In this document: positions 52,701 through 63,209 of the stretch, in pieces | How the letters are laid out: every line of letters starts with the position of its first letter | Position numbering within the stretch: position 1 is the stretch's first letter | Assembly: GCF_000002425.4 (NCBI RefSeq) | Contig: NC_037258.1 | Location: 2,463,964 to 2,527,963 of the forward strand | DNA from: Physcomitrium patens | Taxonomy: Eukaryota > Streptophyta > Bryopsida > Funariales > Funariaceae | Length of the DNA: 64,000 bases | Direction: 5' to 3' | Position numbers and translations under genes: made by a program | Notes under the pieces: generated by a model | Told to the model about the DNA's origin: nothing | What the model saw: only the letters and a program-made list of their open reading frames with translations | Databases searched by the model: none

Positions 52701-53313
52701 GTGCAGCATAAATAGCAAAAGTTGATCCTTCTTTTGCTGCGTGTATAAATGCTTTTGCACCTATCAGTACGGATTTTACTATACTAGACTTATAATTTTT
52801 TACTTGGTTAGTAGAACTATTAATAACGCTCTGGAAAAAGTCAAGTTTACGTGAATTCCAATCTATTCGAGGGTTATATTTTTCTAGCCAGGATAAACCT
52901 AAAATAACTGGATTGGACGGAGATTTAATTATGTTAAAAGCTATGTAGCTATCATGACCGTCTATTGTTACTTTTATAGGATGAGTTTCATGAGTGACAT
53001 CTCCAGAAGACAAGGGACGACTATCTATGACTTCTACATGTACTAGTTTAGGTTTCTGTACAAAGGGTATTTTACGACTTTTAACAAATTGTTCATCTAA
53101 AAAACATGCTGAGGCTCCCGAATCTAATAAAGCAGAGGCTTTATAATTCTTAGGTCCTAAATATAAGTCTATTATAAAACAAGGAGAGGGTTCTGAGGAG
53201 AGGATAGGACCTTCATTAGGAATTGTACAAGGTTCCAGCTGCACGGTCCCTATTGTAGCTGGACGAATCCATTTTCCGACATGTTGTCTTCTTTGACCGT
53301 CGTACCCCTCATT
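49756..53313 (-). pseudogene. pol of the young element: protease, RT, RNase H, integrase, chromodomain
   Basis: A 909-codon frame (50515-53244) continues after three nonsense codons (50515-50517, 50326-50328, 50239-50241) to the pol end at 49756. Counting from 53244, the protease DSG lies at 41-43, RT has KIDLRG (Asp 320) and YLDD (382-385), and RNase H has Asp 530 and the TDH Asp 599. The integrase has HHCC residues His746, His753, Cys783 and Cys786. Its core has Asp816, but Asn876 (SNRGTQF) stands where the second catalytic Asp belongs, a GAT to AAT change. The third acidic residue (TERVNQ) lies beyond the first stop. The C-terminal chromodomain (VEEILDSRR...LEYLVHWRGY...TWEP) lies at about 49800-49960. 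Pol is in the -1 frame relative to gag. Confidence 0.92.
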
Positions 53314-54254
53314 TTATAGTTGTGTCGTTTCTTTGGACAATGTTGAGCAGTGTGCTTAGGTTCTCCACAATATAAACATAATCCTTCTTGACGACGACGA
53401 ATCTTTTCTTGCTCAGTTAGGGGTTTAAAACGTATCGCGTCAATTTACATATCTTCTACTTTCGAATGTACGTTTGGCAAAGATGTTGATGTTGCCATTG
53501 AGTAATAATGTTGAGGTTCCCGTGAATGATTCTCAGATTGAAATTCGAAAAGTCGATTATCACATTTTACCGCAAAATCGATTGCTTGACTCAAAGTTTG
53601 AGGATCACGTAAGTTGAGCATCAATTTCTTTACTTCGTATTGCAATCCATAAAGAAATTGACTAATGAGTGCAGCATCATCCCACTTGATGTCAATTGCA
53701 AGTTGTCGAAATTATGAAGCATACACTGTTACTGAGCGATTTCCTTGTCGCAGAATTCGGATCTTATTTGTTGCAACACGAGTTGCATCGTGTTCACCAT
53801 ACATAGATCAAAACTCCGCCAAAAAAGCTTCCAAATTTTCCAATATTGGATTTCGTTGTTCAAGAAAAGACGAAAACCATGATAATGCAAAACCAGAAAG
53901 TAGAGTGCCAATAAACCTGACTTGTGATCCTGGAGTTGGATAGCTTTGCGGTTGAAGTTCAATTGCCAATTGTACTTGATTGATGAACCCTCGAAACTTA
54001 GATCTCGTACCATCAAATTTCTCGGGTAAGGCAATTCTTGGTTCTCTAGTGCTTACAGGGTGTTGTACAATTGGAGAAGGAACGTGATTTGTTGTAGAAG
54101 TTGAAGCAGCTCCGATCATCTCTATATCCCCACTTTCTGCTATTCTTGTTCTTTCATGTGTTGGTGAATTGAGTTGATGCATCGCAAGCATTAACTCCCT
54201 CATTTGCTCTTGCATTTGTGCCATTGCACTCTTCATTTCAACAAGCTCTGCCAT
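53250..54254 (-). pseudogene. gag of the young element (three nonsense codons)
   Basis: ATG 54252-54254 starts MAELVEMKSAMAQMQEQMRE, a likely coiled coil rich in Met and Gln. The core includes LPEKFDGTRSKFRGF and LQPQSYPTPGSQVRF. A zinc knuckle CLYCGEPKHTAQHC, perfect CX2CX4HX4C, lies near 53340-53385. Stops at 53808-53810 (TGA), 53712-53714 (TAA) and 53445-53447 (TAA) interrupt it. The natural end is TAG at 53250-53252. Confidence 0.85.
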
Positions 54255-54430
54255 AATGACACTAAGAAAAATTTGTTTGATACTGCTCAAGACAAAAGAA
54301 AAGAAAGACTTGATAACAAAGAAGATACTAAGAACAATATCAGTTTAGAAGTGGGTAATTCGCAAACTTCTAATACGCTTATGTCTTGTCAAGAGAAAGG
54401 AGTAATCCACTCTCACTCAAGAAAAACAAA

Positions 54431-54441
54431 GCTCTGATATT
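54431..54441 (-). other. Putative primer binding site of the young element
   Basis: Read on the complement, AATATCAGAGC lies about 21 nt inside the 5' LTR edge. It resembles the initiator-tRNA-Met site but is displaced. Confidence 0.45.
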
Positions 54442-54462
54442 GTAAGTGTACTCTTGTCTATC

Positions 54463-55014
54463 TGTCAAGGACAAAGACTCGATGAGGGAAAATATACACA
54501 AAAAGGCTATCTCGATATAATAAGTCAAAATATAAACAAGTAGGTATATTAAAAGGAAACTGGAATGGCTATTGCCACAAGACAAGAAACTAAAGACTCT
54601 TGAATCTGGACTAGAAGCAAGAAAGGAGTTGACAAGAGTGAAGAAGCCTTCACTCTTGTCTCTATATATACTATCTAACTAGGGGCTACGTGGCGACGTT
54701 CTATAGGACCTTCAATATGTGTTGACTTTGTAGGACACATGCCTTGACTTACAAGGCAAGTTTTTCTACGTGTGGGCCACATAGTTAGCTTGATCTTCAA
54801 GCTAACAACATGTGTGGCACATGGCCAACTTGTTGACCACGTTTCTAATCCAAAAAGTCAATTAAAGACACCTATGAAGTCAAAGCAGCGTCTAGGAAGT
54901 TTCTAGGAAGCTTCTATATTAAATATTATAGAATTAACTTACTTTTATCTACTTTTACTTACTTCTACCTATTTCTATATGTAATTATTAGCTTACATGA
55001 TTATGGCCATGACA
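54463..55014 (-). mobile_element. 5' LTR of the young family-1 element
   Basis: It is nearly identical to 48646-49197. It carries the promoter (TATATA) for the minus-strand genome. Confidence 0.95.
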
Positions 55015-58000
55015 CCTTTCCCACAAAACCACCCAAGAGCAAGCCTAGTTGAAAACCCCGAATAGAAAAATCCTTACTTATTGGAGCAAGAGCGTTTATA
55101 AGATCGTCCAAGAGAGGTACACCGTTTGTCATTTATGCTGCTCCAACTACCGGGGAGAAGATCTCGACAACAAGTATACCAGAGCAATATAAGGATTTTA
55201 AAGACGTGTTTCAAAAGAAAAATGCCGACATGCTACCGGAACACAGACCATATGATTGTGCCATAGACTTACAGGAAGGAGCACAACCACCTTTTGGCCC
55301 AATTTACAATCTATCGCAGACGGAGTTGGCGGAGTTGCGGAAATATATCGACGAGAATCTTGCTAAGAACTTCATCCGTCATTCAAAATCGTCAGCTAGA
55401 GCACCCATCTTATTTGTGAAGAAGAAAGATGGCTCATTGCGGATGTACATAGACTATCGAGGCCTCAACAAGGTAACAAAGAAGAATCGTTACCCATTAT
55501 CCTTGATTTCTGGTTTCTTAGAACAACTTGGACGTGCAAGAATCTTTACAAAAATTGATCTAAGGGGAGCTTACAACCTCGTACAAATCAAGGAAGGAGA
55601 TGAGTGGAAGACAGTGTTGCATACAAGGTATGGCCATTTTGAGTATAATGTCATGCCCTTTGGTCTTACCAATGCTCCAGAGGTCTTTCAACATATGATG
55701 AATGATATTTTCCGAGAGTACCTTGACGATTTTGTTGTCATCTATTTGGATGATATTTTGATATTCTCCAAAAATGAGGAAGAACATGAAAAACACGTTC
55801 GTTTGGTCTTGGAGAAACTACGGGAGCGAGGACTATATGCCAAGTTGGAGAAGTGTTTATTTCACCAAATAGAGATAGAGTTTTTGGGATTTGTTGCGAC
55901 TACAGAAGGCTTGAAGATGGATCCCAAGAAGGTAGAAGCAATTGTGTCCTGAGAGGTTCCGAAGACAGTAAGAGACGTACAATGCTTTCTTGGTTTTGCC
56001 AACTTCTATCAGATCTTTATCAAGAATTATTCTCAAGTTGCTACTCCTCTCACTCGGTTGACATGCAAGCATAAGCTGGAATGGGAATCTCTAGCAGAGA
56101 AGGAATTTCAAAACCTAAAGACCACATTTACTGCGGCTCCAATCTTGGTACATCCAAACTTTATAAAGGCCTTTTATTTAGAAACTGATGCTTCGGATTT
56201 TGCTTTGGGAGCTGTACTTTCACTAATGGGAAAAGACAAGAAGCTCCATCTGATTGCATTCTATTCTCGAAAGTTTTCTGTTGCTGAAATCAATTATGAG
56301 ATCCACAATAAGGAACTTCTTGCTATAGTGGATTCTTTCCAAGAATGGTGTCACTTTCTTGAACGAGCTGCACATCCAGTGACCGTATATACAGATCACA
56401 AGAATTTGGAGTATTTCATGTCGGCTCGAGTTCTAAATCGACGTCAAGCTCGGTGGAGTATGTTGCTATCTAGGTTCGATTTTGTTATCACTTATCGACC
56501 TAGAAAGGAGCAAGGACTATCTGATGCCTTATCGAGGAGATCGTATCTTGTACCAAAGGCTAGAGAAGCAGCGTTTGATCAACAATGTACGACATTGTTG
56601 AAGCCAGAGCAATTTCAGCTTTGCGCTACTATTGTGCCAATTGATGCTGACTTCCTGAATCATGTACGTGCCGTGACCATTGAAGATTCAGTAGCCATTG
56701 ATATTAAGCAACGTGCCAATGACGACAAGTTCAAGGTGGAGTGAGATCTTTTATACTTTGAGGAGCGGTTATATATCCCAAAAGGAAAAGTACGACTCCG
56801 AGTTCTTCAATCTCGCCATGATTTTCCAACTGCGGGATATTTTGGATTCAACAAGACCTTGGAGCTTATTTCTCAAGATTTTTGGTGGTCCCAAATGTGG
56901 AAGGATGTGAAAGATTTGTCCTCTCCTACGACATCTGTTCAAGATCCAAGAATCCTCGGCATCGCCCTTATGGACTCCTACAGCCATTGCCGATTCCACG
57001 TCGACCATGGTCTTCAATTCCCATGGACTTCATCATGGACCTACCATTATCGAACTCATTTGACAGCATCTTTGTCGTGATAGTTCGGCTTACAAAAATG
57101 GCGCAGTTTGTCCCTTGCAAGAAGACATCGTCCAATGAAGTCACAGCAAGGCTCTTTCTCGATAATGTGTATCGATATCATGGACTACCAGATGATATCG
57201 TATTAGATCGAGGAACCCACTTCGTATCAAAGTTTTGGAGATCTCTCTTTGAGATACTGAAGGTGGATATCAAGCTTTCTTCGACTTTTCATCCTCAAAC
57301 TAACGGTCAAACGGAACGGGTGAACCAAGTCTTGGAATAATACTTACGATGCAGCATCAACTATCAGCAAGACGATTGGACCACATATGTGCCACTAGCC
57401 GAGTTTGCATATAACAACACCCTCCATGCGTCGACTCAATACACATCATTCTTTTCCAACTATGGGTATCATCCAAAGCTTGATTTATTGAGTCCATCAA
57501 CAAATAACAATGCAGCAGCTGAAGGATTTGCGAAACAACTATCAGAGCTTCAAAATACGTTGAAGCTTCAATTACAATCTGCTCAAGAATCCTATAAGGC
57601 ATGTGCAGATAGATTTTGGAATCAAGCACCTACTTTCAAAATTGGAGATAAAGCATGGCTTCTTCGACGGAATATCAAGACCAAGCGACCATGTAATAAG
57701 TTGGACTATCGAAGATTGGAACCATTTATCATCCAAAAGCAAATCAATTCAGTGGCGTACCGTCTGGAATTACCGACTTCTATGAAGGTACATCCAATCT
57801 TTCATGTTTCTTTGTTGGAGCCTTATCGAGAGTCATCTTTTCTTGAAAGAGTGCAATGTCTACCACCTAATATTGAGATCGAGAACCACAAGGAATACGA
57901 GGTTAAAAAGGTGCTGGATTCACGACAAAGGTGGGGCAAGTTGGAGTATCTTGTTCATTGGTGCGGCTACGACATTAATGAGCGAATGTGAGAGCCAGCT

Positions 58001-58081
58001 GAAAATCTCACCAATGCGTCGCAAAAGGTACAAGAGTTTCATCAACAACATCCTCATAAACCTAAGCTGGTTCGACGATAG
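55015..58081 (+). pseudogene. pol of the family-2 element, part 2: RT, RNase H, integrase, chromodomain
   Basis: The order is RT (55206-55952, with VIYLDDILIFSK near 55740-55775), RNase H (about 56160-56500, with ETDASDFALGAVLS and TDHKNLEY), integrase zinc-binding region (about 56800-56950), core (about 57010-57340, with LDRGTHF keeping the second Asp) and a chromodomain (about 57890-58060, LEYLVHWCGY). Lesions are TGA 55050, TGA 55950, TGA 56742, a 1-nt deletion near 56912 in a T run, TAA 57338 and TGA 57989, the last replacing the Trp of the chromodomain TWEP box. The frame ends at TAG 58079-58081. Each stop fits TGG to TGA/TAG or CAA to TAA. Confidence 0.9.
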
Positions 58082-58214
58082 CTTCTTTCTGAAGCTTGCT
58101 CACCCAAGAATATAAGAAAGGGGGGGGAAGCACCACCAAAATTCGTAGTTGATGTAGTTATTTTCTCCAAGATAAAATAGAATTTTTTTAGTAGCCATAG
58201 TTTGGTCTTCTGAT

Positions 58215-58568
58215 ATGGATAGCCAAGAGATAGATACTATGCTAGTCAGATTATCTCAACCGACTAGTTCACGAAGGCGACCCCAAGATGAAGAACCACC
58301 TACACCACGGCGATGACGAAGGATACCAAGTAACCGATCACTGGTGATTGTATTTGAGTCCGAGCCTGCTTACGATGATCAACTAGAAGGCGTATTTGCA
58401 GGACAATTTCACAATGAAGATACGGAAGTTCATGCTTGGTCAGAAGTTGAAGGAGTGGGCCACTACTGTTGGCTTCAAGGGCCGATGAACCACTTACCTC
58501 GTGAATAACAGTTAGAGTTCATAGCAGATGTTATACGACAGATCTTCATTTTCTTGCGTTGGTACTGA
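58215..58568 (+). pseudogene. ORF3 of the family-2 element: unknown conserved retroelement protein
   Basis: ATG 58215 (MDSQEIDTM) opens a 117-codon frame to TGA 58566-58568, broken by TGA 58314 and TAA 58506, both explained by C to T. It shares with the young element's ORF3 the start M-E/D-S-Q and the segment RLSQP followed by Arg-rich and acidic residues. Further shared parts are SRxLVI and the block GHYCWLQGPMNHL, and the tail is similar (LEFIADVIRQIF). It is 23 residues shorter, mainly in the middle. No known domain. Confidence 0.7.
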
Positions 58569-58604
58569 TTGACAACAACATTGCTTCTCAAAGACCTCAA
58601 AGCT

Positions 58605-58615
58605 AAAGGAGGGGG
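58605..58615 (+). other. Polypurine tract of the family-2 element
   Basis: AAAGGAGGGGG, three nt before the 3' LTR, is the usual primer site for plus-strand synthesis. Confidence 0.75.
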
Positions 58616-58618
58616 TGA

Positions 58619-58991
58619 TGTTAGGGACATAGTCCTTAGAACCTTCTAAAGATAAGCTTCTAGAACCTTCTAGAAGCAAGTCTCTGGAACCTTCTAGAAG
58701 CTTCTTAGTTGGTAGAAGATGTTAGGGACATAGTCCTTAGAACTTTCTAGAAGAAAGTCTCTTGAACATTCTAGAAGCTTCTTAGTTGGTAGAAGTTGCT
58801 TAAGAAGTCTCATAAATAGGAGTATATATTGGAATCAAGGCTGAAGAGTTCTTCAGTCTCGACAACACATCTCTTGGAGCTCTAGCTCACCTCTCTGGTG
58901 TTGTTCTTATATTCATCTGATTAATCTAGTTCTTGCCAGTTCTTCTTGAACTTCTTGTTAGATCTCAAGTCTGTATTCTATGTCCGTGACA
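58619..58991 (+). mobile_element. 3' LTR of the family-2 element
   Basis: It pairs with 46551-46923 and has the same internal duplication and TATA box. Its outer edge is followed by the GAAGT duplication. Confidence 0.93.
58658..58781 (+). promoter_or_regulatory. Cluster of heat-shock elements in the family-2 3' LTR
   Basis: There are four perfectly phased groups: TTC-GAA-TTC-GAA at 58658-58675, GAA-TTC-GAA-TTC at 58687-58704, GAA-TTC-GAA at 58740-58752 and GAA-TTC-GAA-TTC at 58764-58781. The fourth is intact here and degraded in the 5' LTR. Confidence 0.75.
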
Positions 58992-60355
58992 GAAGTATAG
59001 TTTTGTGCTCTTCAAGCTTGTCACAATTTCTTTGCTACATGACATTTTGGGTATAAAAATACTTTAGAGTTAATATCAAGGAATTTTTGGTGGCCTCAAA
59101 CGTGAAAAGTAATTAAAAAATTTGTACAATCATGTAATTTTTGTTCAAGATCAAATATTCCTTATAATCAATCTTATAAACTTCAAAAGCTATTATATAT
59201 AATAGAGCAACCATAGTATTTTATTTCTATAGTTTTCATTATGAATATTTTAATCTCAAATTCTTATGATTCTATATTTTTGATAATAAATTATTTTACC
59301 AAGATAACATAGTTTTTATTATATACAAAAGTTATTATAAATAAATAAATAAATAAAAATCCTTAATAATATTTATTGCTATTATGGATTATCAAAAAAT
59401 ATTATATTAGATAAAATGACTTAATTTATATAAAGATTATGGATTTTTTTTAAATTAATGAAGGTAGACATTAAACTATCTTTAATTTTTTATCTTCAAA
59501 TTGATGGAAAAATAGAATAAGTAAATTAAGCTTTGAAGCAATATTTGAGATGTACCAACAACCACCATTAAGATGATTGAATAATTCTATCATCATTGGA
59601 AAAGTTTGCCTATAATAATATAATATATTCTTTTATTCAATAAATAATTTTTTATACAAATTATAATTATTACTTATAATATAATATTTTTTATTCCTCA
59701 AAAGTTAATAATCTTGTAAAACAAATTTGGAAAATTATTCATCACAACTATAAGTAACAATGAAGGCTTCATTAAAGAAAACTCGAATGACAAAAAATTG
59801 AAGCAAGTATCTATTATAAGGAACAACCTTAATTCTACATTGGAAGCAAGGTACAATTACTTCATTATAATATTAAGAGTAGTTTTTTTTTAAATAAATT
59901 AGAATATCATAGATTTGGACCATTTTTTATTTATAAAAAATCAATCTAGTTACTTATTGATTATATATATTTGAGTTTATGAAGATCCATCTCATATTTT
60001 GTATATTTCTTTTTGATACAAGAGATTATAGATTTACCAAAAAAAAGAAAAATGCCACATTTTCCTATAGAAATGAATAATAATTAAAAATTTGAATCAA
60101 AGGAATTTTAAATTTAAGGTTGTGCCAAAATATAGAATATTTGGTACATTGGCACAAATATGGTATCAATCAATGGACATGAAAGCCATTTAAAAATCTT
60201 ACAAAGTCAATAAAGAAGATCAAAGTTTATTATTGACAACATCTATTAAAATTAACATAAAAATCAAGAATTTCTTTGATTTAAAAGAAACAAAATTCAA
60301 TAAAGATTGTATTCTATCTTCTTTTTTTAATTGTGGTTTCTTTGTATTTATGGTA
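58992..60355 (+). pseudogene. Integrase and chromodomain of old element B
   Basis: It resumes the element interrupted at 46550. The zinc-binding region lies at about 58997-59150, the core at about 59190-59560 (for example SYDSIFLIINYFTKIT) and the chromodomain near 60090-60230. It is broken throughout. Confidence 0.75.
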
Positions 60356-60829
60356 CTAAAGAGATAAAATTATTAAGTAATAAATTCAATTTAAAAGCTA
60401 TCATTTACTTAGTTCTTAATCAAAAAATTATGATTATCACAAGACAACGTAATAGAGATGAAGACCCTCAATAATAACATATTCTTTTTCAAATAGATGG
60501 CAATATACAATATATTTGGTATCACAATTCTAAAAGAGACTTTCAATATTTGGTGATATTATTGGAAGTAGAAAATATTCTTAATAGTATTCCAAATGTT
60601 TTGTTTGAAAGAAGTTATAAAGGCTTCAATAATGATCAAATATAAAGATGGTCTTCTTGCTATGGTATGAAATAATATTAATAGCTAAAAAGACCTATAA
60701 TAATCTTCAAAATAAATAAAGATCAAAGTATGTGACAAATATAATTTGTTGTATCTTAAACTACCTCAATATGCCATGATTGCTTTGAATGGAACTTGTC
60801 CTTTGAAAGAGAGAAAAAAGAGGAAGTAA
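60356..60829 (+). pseudogene. ORF3 remnant and polypurine tract of element B
   Basis: The frame can be followed with few interruptions (RQRNRDED, KRDFQYLVILLEV, NVLFERSYKGFNNDQI, LKRPI). It matches the young element's ORF3 over most of its length despite great age. The purine-rich GAAAGAGAGAAAAAAGAGG (about 60806-60825) precedes the LTR. Confidence 0.7.
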
Positions 60830-61380
60830 TGTCATGGATATACATATTTATTTTAATAATTATTTAAATAATATGAATATATAGAATTAAGTAAAATTAG
60901 ATAAATTTCATAATATCTTATAGAAAAGCTTCTTAACAACCTAGTAGACAGTGCTTTCTCTTGATATGTATCTATAGGTGTCTAATAGGTTAAAAATTAG
61001 GCTAATAAGTTGGTCACATATTACATGTGTTTGCTATGTATAGTACAAGTTAGATATATGGCAAACATATAAGAAACTTGCCTTACCAATTAGACATTTG
61101 TCTTGTAAGTTGAACATGTATTAGAAGCCCTATAGAATGTCACCATATAGCTTTTAGTTAGATATTATATATAAAAGCTAGAATGATGTCTTTTTTATTC
61201 TTATCATCTCTTTTCTAATTCCTAGTCTAGTTTTAAGAGTCTCTAGTTTTTTAAACTTTGATAATAGCCATTCTAATTTCTTCTTGAAAATATATATTTA
61301 TTTATTTTATTTTTTATCATCTTTTTTTTTAAAATAATTGATAAATTTTATTTATATTCTTTGAGTTTATGTCTTTAATA
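60830..61380 (+). mobile_element. 3' LTR of element B
   Basis: It starts TGTCATGGATATAC and carries the family words of the 5' LTR; it ends near TTATGTCTTTAATA. About 551 bp. Confidence 0.75.
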
Positions 61381-61438
61381 TTATTTTTTATATAAATTTC
61401 TTTTAAAAGAGAGGAGGAGAGGGAAGAAGGAAGAGTAA
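61381..61438 (+). other. Short internal remnant with polypurine tract between two LTRs
   Basis: Only about 58 bp separate the B LTR from the next LTR. They end in a long purine run (61405-61436) followed by TAA and TG, just like the 3' end of the internal region of the family. Confidence 0.6.
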
Positions 61439-63209
61439 TGTTATAAACATAATCAATATTTATAATTATTTTGATAATATCAATAGATAAAAATAGAAAT
61501 TAATTAGTTAATTTGATAATGTCTTTTAGAAAAACTTCTTAAAAGCTCTACAAACTTAGAATTTACTTTATATGTATTTGTAGATGATTAGTAGGTTGAA
61601 AACTTATTCAACAAGTTGGTCATATATTGTATATATAGGCAACTTGTAGTAAGTGAGAATAAATTTTTTCCTCAACTTAAATTACAAGATGTCATAAATT
61701 AAGAATTGCTTGTAATTAGTAGTGTAAAGTAGAAGATAAAATAAATAAAATAAATAAATAATAATACAAATCAAGTGAAATAAGTATAATCAAGCAATTG
61801 CATACAATAAAAGTATTGTAAAGTCTATTTTATTCATTGAATTTTTATCTAATAAAAAATAAAAATAAATATTAAAAAACATATTTTTAATGAAATAAGA
61901 AATATATAAATCCGAATTATTATGAATAAATTATAATATTTTAAAGATAAAAAGTATAATAATTAAAAAATTAAATAAACATATTTTACTTTAATTATAA
62001 TTTATTTATAGATCAAGGATTTGAGCCTCACTAAGGCTTACATGTAATATTTATTGATATTCTAAAAAGGCCTTAAGGCCTTGGTCTTATCTTCTTACCT
62101 ACATCCAAGGTGCTACAATCCATATGTAACTTATACACCTTCCTTTCTACAAGGACTAGATTAACTGCTGGTCCTCCTATTTTTTATTAATAGAATTCAT
62201 ATTTTTATATTTTTGACTTAACCATGATAAGTAAAAAAATTCAAATAGCCAAATGAACTTTTATGGCCTTCAAATCTTGTTCCATTTTTTCATAATGGCT
62301 CCAAAGGTGATAAAACTCAATTTTACAAAAGTCTTAAAATCTTTTCTAAAACTTCCTAAAAATATCTAAATAAATTCTAAATATATTCTAAAAAATCACA
62401 TAATATTTTTACAATATTAATATCTATTTAAATCTATATTTTTATCTTTTTCTTTTTTATAATAAAAATAATAATTTAAATCCACTACAAATCTTATTTT
62501 TTATATAATTAATTAGAAAGATATGAAGTTCTTTTTTATACTTCTTTTAACTACTAACTAATCATTGATAGGATTTTTATAAGTAATACATGTAGATAGG
62601 AGGCTAATATATAAATTGGTCTTAATAACTAATCAATCATATTTAACAATAAGTAAAAATATTAAATCAATTAAGATAATTACCGCCAAGACTTACTAAG
62701 ATTCAATTTTTATAACTTTTCTTCTAATAAGACTTTTGTAACTTATAAATATTTATAAATTATAATAAATAATTAAATAGTTAAAAAAACTTTCTAACCT
62801 TAATATTTATATAATTAATGATTTAATAACTATGTTTTTAATCAATCCACCAATTAAGATGCATTGGTGGGATTCACATGGTACAAGTTGGCCATATGGT
62901 GTATATATAAAAAACTTATCAAACATGTTAAACATGTGTTTTGCAAGTTGAACACATGTTGAAGGTCCTATAAAATATTGCCATATAAATCCTAATTAGT
63001 TAGTATTTATGGAACCAAAAATGAGGCCTTTTTCATTCTTATCAATACCTTTCTTATTTATAGTCTTATTTCTAGAATCTCTAGTCTTCTTCTTTTTGGC
63101 AATAGCCATTCTAGTTTAATATTATGTTATTTTTAAGTAATTATTTATCTTTTATAGTGATACAAGAATGTGTTGATTCTTTGGTTGCTTGTGATTCATA
63201 TCCTTGACA
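61439..63209 (+). mobile_element. Old family-1 LTR (C), split by an insertion
   Basis: The first half (61439-61651) ends within the word GGCAACTTGTAGTA. The second half (62879-63209) resumes at GGTACAAGTTGGCC and runs to TATCCTTGACA. Together they make about 544 bp, the normal LTR length. Confidence 0.75.
61652..62878. mobile_element. About 1.2-kb insertion inside LTR C, type unknown
   Basis: The sequence is unrelated to the LTR family and interrupts it cleanly. It has no reading frame of note. The ends GTGAGAAT and ATTCAC could be a very short imperfect terminal inverted repeat, and GTA flanks both sides. It contains the perfect 16-nt palindrome AAGGCCTTAAGGCCTT at 62067-62082. It may be a non-autonomous DNA transposon. 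Confidence 0.45.

Larger units (their letters stand above)
48646..55014 (-). mobile_element. Young family-1 Ty3/gypsy element inserted in the family-2 pol
   Basis: The LTRs at 48646-49197 and 54463-55014 are both 552 bp and are bounded by TG/CA. The target duplication CCTTT lies at 48641-48645 and 55015-55019. Coding sense is on the complement: leader, gag 53250-54254, pol to 49756, ORF3 49239-49661. By eye the two LTRs differ at about six positions, all transitions (about 1 percent), so it is the youngest element here. It still carries nonsense codons and a mutated integrase Asp, so it is not autonomous. Confidence 0.95.
46551..58991 (+). mobile_element. Family-2 Ty3/gypsy chromovirus-like element, interrupted by a younger element
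   Basis: The LTRs at 46551-46923 and 58619-58991 are both 373 bp, begin TG and end CA. They are flanked by the 5-bp target duplication GAAGT (46546-46550 and 58992-58996). Inside lie a leader, gag 47204-48229, pol from 48211, the inserted element 48646-55014, the rest of pol to 58081, ORF3 58215-58568 and a purine-rich tract (AAAGGAGGGGG, 58605-58615). Without the insert the element is about 6.07 kb. By eye the two LTRs differ at about 19 positions, roughly 5 percent. Several nonsense changes make it non-autonomous. Confidence 0.93.
43050..61380 (+). mobile_element. Old family-1 Ty3/gypsy element B, carrying a nested double insertion
   Basis: The order is 5' LTR (43050-43622), gag, RT and RNase H (to 46550), then the 12.4-kb insertion 46551-58991. 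After it come integrase, chromodomain and ORF3 (58992-60800), and the 3' LTR (60830-61380). Sequence on either side of the insertion joins within the region just before the integrase zinc-binding domain. Without the insertion the element is about 5.9 kb, close to the 6.37 kb of the young relative. All frames are broken. Terminal duplications could not be confirmed. Confidence 0.8.
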
